Assembly: GCA_027057185.1 (NCBI GenBank)
Contig: JALUJE010000226.1
Location: 1 to 8,152, forward strand
Direction: 5' to 3'
Length of the DNA: 8,152 bases
Origin: Helicobacteraceae bacterium
Lineage (GTDB): Bacteria > Campylobacterota > Campylobacteria > Campylobacterales > Sulfurimonadaceae
The notes under the pieces are model-generated. The model was not told the DNA's origin. It was given only the letters and a program-made list of their open reading frames with translations, and searched no databases. Position 1 is the first letter of the stretch. The number at the start of each line of letters is the position of its first letter. This document shows, one piece after another, positions 6,909-8,152 of this stretch. The position numbers were made by a program, and so were the translations under genes.

Positions 6909-6960
6909 TCCGGAAACGCTATATAAGGCGTTACTGGATGCTTCTTTGTAAAGTTTTCTT
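6908..6960 (+). terminator. Probable transcription terminator of ilvC
   Basis: ATCCGGAAACGC (6908-6919) pairs with GCGTTACTGGAT (6928-6939) across an 8-base loop. This gives eleven pairs, one of them G-U, with a single A-A mismatch. A T-rich stretch follows (6940-6960, including TTCTTT and TTTTCTTTT), but there is no uninterrupted T run. The stem begins at the last base of the ilvC stop codon. This fits an intrinsic terminator, or an RNA 3'-end stem combined with Rho. Confidence 0.5.
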
Positions 6961-7029
6961 TTAAGAATCCTTTAACAATAATAGTGATACCATTTTTGAG
7001 TACGTACTAAATTACTTCAAAGGAAGCCG

Positions 7030-7131
7030 ATGGTAGAAACAGATGTATTTTTGGCTTTGGGTTTGAAATTGTCTGCTGCAGCGGAATGTAGCGCATTCAA
7101 ATTGGGTTGTACAGCAAGGTGTTCTTTATAA
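7030..7131 (+). CDS. Possible small ORF of 33 codons
   Basis: ATG 7030 is preceded by AAAGGA (7019-7024) at five bases, the best Shine-Dalgarno match in this intergenic stretch. It opens 33 codons ending at TAA 7129-7131. The predicted peptide begins MVETDVFLALGLKLSAAAE, is moderately hydrophobic in its first half, and has three cysteines in its second half. A perfect 10-bp palindrome (6999-7008) lies 21 bases before the start. I recognise no family. The ribosome binding site is the only positive evidence, and a frame this short can occur by chance. Confidence 0.22.
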   Translation: MVETDVFLALGLKLSAAAECSAFKLGCTARCSL

Positions 7132-7163
7132 TATTTTATAATGCAGTGAATGTTATTTTATAA
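7126..7163. repeat. AT-rich cluster of TTATAA boxes and a 10-bp direct repeat
   Basis: TTATAA (itself palindromic) occurs at 7126-7131, 7136-7141 and 7158-7163. The 10-mer TATTTTATAA occurs at 7132-7141 and 7154-7163, 22 bases apart start to start, about two helical turns. TATAAT is present on the plus strand at 7127-7132 and 7137-7142. The cluster could supply a plus-strand -10 box for the structured stretch that follows, or simply be AT-rich intergenic DNA. Confidence 0.4.
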
Positions 7164-7248
7164 CACAGCACGCCGTAGTAGGTTCAGTGCGTTTTGATAC
7201 ACATAGTATTGTATAGATTATTATAAAGCATGATGTAAGTGAAGCCTC

Positions 7249-7283
7249 TGCTCTGATGTAGAGCATGTTGTCGAAAAGGCAAC
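7249..7283 (+). ncRNA. Two adjacent hairpins in a possible structured RNA
   Basis: TGCTCT (7249-7254) pairs perfectly with AGAGCA (7260-7265) over the loop GATGT. Immediately after it, GTTGTC (7267-7272) pairs with GGCAAC (7278-7283), with one G-U pair, over the loop GAAAA. The two stems are separated by a single base, as in structured RNAs or stacked stems. With the downstream stems at 7325-7340, 7366-7380 and 7385-7410 they form a run of five plus-strand hairpins. No known RNA family is recognised, and short stems like these do occur by chance. Confidence 0.22.
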
Positions 7284-7384
7284 GATAATAAGGTATGGAC
7301 TTCTCTTGAACCAGCCTCTTGCTAAGTGTCTTGGAACACTGCCTGTAACCAAATGCTATCTTCAAGGGCGGCTATTGCCCGAAC

Positions 7385-7410
7385 TAAAGTGCTGCGTGAG
7401 CAGTGCTTTA
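7385..7410 (+). repeat. 11-bp hairpin with GUGA tetraloop
   Basis: TAAAGTGCTGC (7385-7395) pairs with GCAGTGCTTTA (7400-7410) over the loop GTGA, a GNRA-type tetraloop. All eleven positions pair if two G-U wobbles are allowed on the plus strand. On the minus strand the same two positions become A-C mismatches. The asymmetry suggests that, if functional, the stem works in a plus-strand RNA. It is followed by CTTTAATTG, not a T run, so it is not a standard intrinsic terminator. It lies 61 bases beyond the stop of the minus-strand dioxygenase gene, where a transcript end or a 3'-UTR stem would also fit. Confidence 0.45.
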
Positions 7411-7470
7411 ATTGTGACCCCTCCAAAAGTAATGCCAAAAGGTGTGTGGACGTCGATGCGTGATACTACA

Positions 7471-8152
7471 TTACGATAGTACAATCTCTCTAGATGCCGA
7501 GCGTGTTCCTTCAATAGGAAGACTATTTTGACCTCTGACCGTATAGACAAGCGATACTTTAGTGTCATCTGTCGTATTGGCATGGGCACTGTGTAAGATT
7601 TGACAATGAAACAGGACGATGTCTCCGGCATGTAAATTGGAGTGAACCCGCTGGGCTAAAATCTTTTGATTGCGTTGCAAATCAGTTCGAAAACATTGTG
7701 TCGATGTAAACTGTTCCGCCTCAAAATGCATGGTATGACTTTTTGGAATAAACTCCAGAAGACCGTTGTCAAGATACTCCTCACCTAGACTGAGCCAGAC
7801 ACTTAGCAGATTGTCGGTTTCAAAATGCCAATAACGACGATCTTGATGCCAACAGGTTGAGGAGATGTCGGAAGGGAATTTTGTCATAATAGAGTTGTGG
7901 TGTGCCAGTGTTAAAACCGGTGTGTCGTGGAGAAGTTGTTTTAAGATGGGGCGGATATTATCATTTGTCATCCAGGTGCGAAAAATTGGATCTCTTTGAT
8001 ATACCTGACGCAGGCGGCGCAAAGTTCTTGTCTGCTTTGATATTCCATGGTACTCCTCTTCTGTTTCAACTGGGGGAGTTGTGTGATGTATGTGATGCCA
8101 AGCAGCACGGTGCAACATTTGCGTCTCATTTTGGGAGAGAAACCCCCGCAAT
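7471..8152 (-). CDS. PhyH-family Fe(II)/2-oxoglutarate dioxygenase, partial at the window edge
   Basis: The visible 226 or so residues belong to the phytanoyl-CoA dioxygenase (PhyH) superfamily of non-haem iron oxygenases, which couple 2-oxoglutarate decarboxylation to hydroxylation of a small molecule. The metal motif HxD is seen in CWHQDRRYWHF (His and Asp about 102 and 104 residues into the visible part). The family motif GLLEFIPKSH follows at 130-139, then GDIVLFHCQILHSAHAN (176-192) with the distal metal histidine, and a downstream arginine in VYTVRG that could bind the 2-oxoglutarate carboxylate. It ends with TAA at 7471-7473. The first visible residues (LRGFLSQNE) look like the internal 'rGFLs..E' segment of PhyH proteins, so the TTG at 8151 is probably an internal leucine codon and the true start lies outside. 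The substrate cannot be predicted. The gene looks like accessory metabolism rather than part of the core block. Confidence 0.85.
   Translation of the reverse strand, partial: LRGFLSQNETQMLHRAAWHHIHHTTPPVETEEEYHGISKQTRTLRRLRQVYQRDPIFRTWMTNDNIRPILKQLLHDTPVLTLAHHNSIMTKFPSDISSTCWHQDRRYWHFETDNLLSVWLSLGEEYLDNGLLEFIPKSHTMHFEAEQFTSTQCFRTDLQRNQKILAQRVHSNLHAGDIVLFHCQILHSAHANTTDDTKVSLVYTVRGQNSLPIEGTRSASREIVLS

Larger units (their letters stand above)
6940..7470. other. Long intergenic region without a convincing gene
   Basis: About 530 bases separate the ilvC hairpin from the minus-strand dioxygenase gene, much longer than any other gap in the window. Frames on both strands are broken by stops or give sequences with low-complexity or improbable composition and no recognisable domain. 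It contains a 10-bp palindrome AGTACGTACT (6999-7008), a 33-codon ORF with a good ribosome binding site (7030-7131), an AT-rich cluster of TTATAA boxes (7126-7163, with another at 7221-7226), and several small hairpins between 7249 and 7410. I cannot identify a tRNA, tmRNA, 6S, SRP or RNase P RNA here. It may be a small-RNA locus, decayed coding sequence, or both. Confidence 0.6.

Noticed and set aside
7168..7200. tRNA T-arm-like GGTTCAGTGC
   Set aside because: No flanking T-stem pairing, anticodon arm or acceptor stem could be assembled on either strand.
7153..7365. Minus-strand frame of 70 codons downstream of the dioxygenase gene
   Set aside because: It starts at TTG with no ribosome binding site, has an odd cysteine-rich and serine/isoleucine-rich composition, and shows no recognisable motif. 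I treat it as chance or decayed sequence.
7362..7631. Minus-strand frame of 89 codons overlapping the end of the PhyH gene
   Set aside because: More than half lies in another frame of the PhyH coding sequence, and the remainder shows no family motif. It is most likely a shadow.

Overview
The window reads as chromosome of a Campylobacterota (epsilonproteobacterial) species. The closest resemblance I can recall is to the Sulfurimonas/Sulfurovum side of the phylum, but this is a judgement from protein signatures, not a search. The signs are the L34 N-terminus (MKRTYQPHNTPRKRTHGF), an RnpA with an N-terminus like the Campylobacter protein, a KhpB/Jag without an R3H motif, a RuvX with GIPMGGSSE and HQDES motifs, and an IlvC beginning MALNVYYDKD.

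Positions 1-5045 hold a tightly packed plus-strand block: rpmH, rnpA, yidD, yidC, khpB (jag), mnmE and ruvX. Almost every junction overlaps or is only a few bases long, so the block is probably one transcription unit or a few overlapping ones. It joins a ribosomal protein, the protein subunit of RNase P, two membrane-protein insertion factors, an RNA-binding protein, a tRNA wobble-uridine modification GTPase and a YqgF-family nuclease. This is the widely conserved rpmH-mnmE neighbourhood of bacteria. One oddity is that rnpA has no ATG, GTG or TTG before its conserved core and probably starts at ATT inside the end of rpmH.

Positions 5046-5885 hold an unrecognised acidic 215-residue protein on the minus strand, convergent with ruvX and divergent from ilvC. 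The short divergent intergenic region has a plausible promoter for each direction and three GTTAA-type half-sites. Two of these form a 7-bp inverted repeat just upstream of the ilvC -10 box.

Positions 5886-6939 hold ilvC (class I ketol-acid reductoisomerase, for valine, leucine and isoleucine synthesis) and a long imperfect hairpin starting at its stop codon.

Positions 6940-7470 have no convincing conventional gene. They contain a 33-codon ORF with a good ribosome binding site, an AT-rich cluster of TTATAA boxes, and a run of small hairpins ending in an 11-bp stem with a GUGA tetraloop. This is the least explained part of the window. Positions 7471-8152 are the C-terminal part of a minus-strand PhyH-family Fe(II)/2-oxoglutarate dioxygenase that runs off the right edge. 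It looks like accessory metabolism next to the core block.

I see no CRISPR array, tRNA, rRNA, insertion sequence or phage gene, and nothing I could defend as a new multi-gene system. The best leads are the rnpA start, the possible operator between the minus-strand gene and ilvC, and the structured noncoding stretch.
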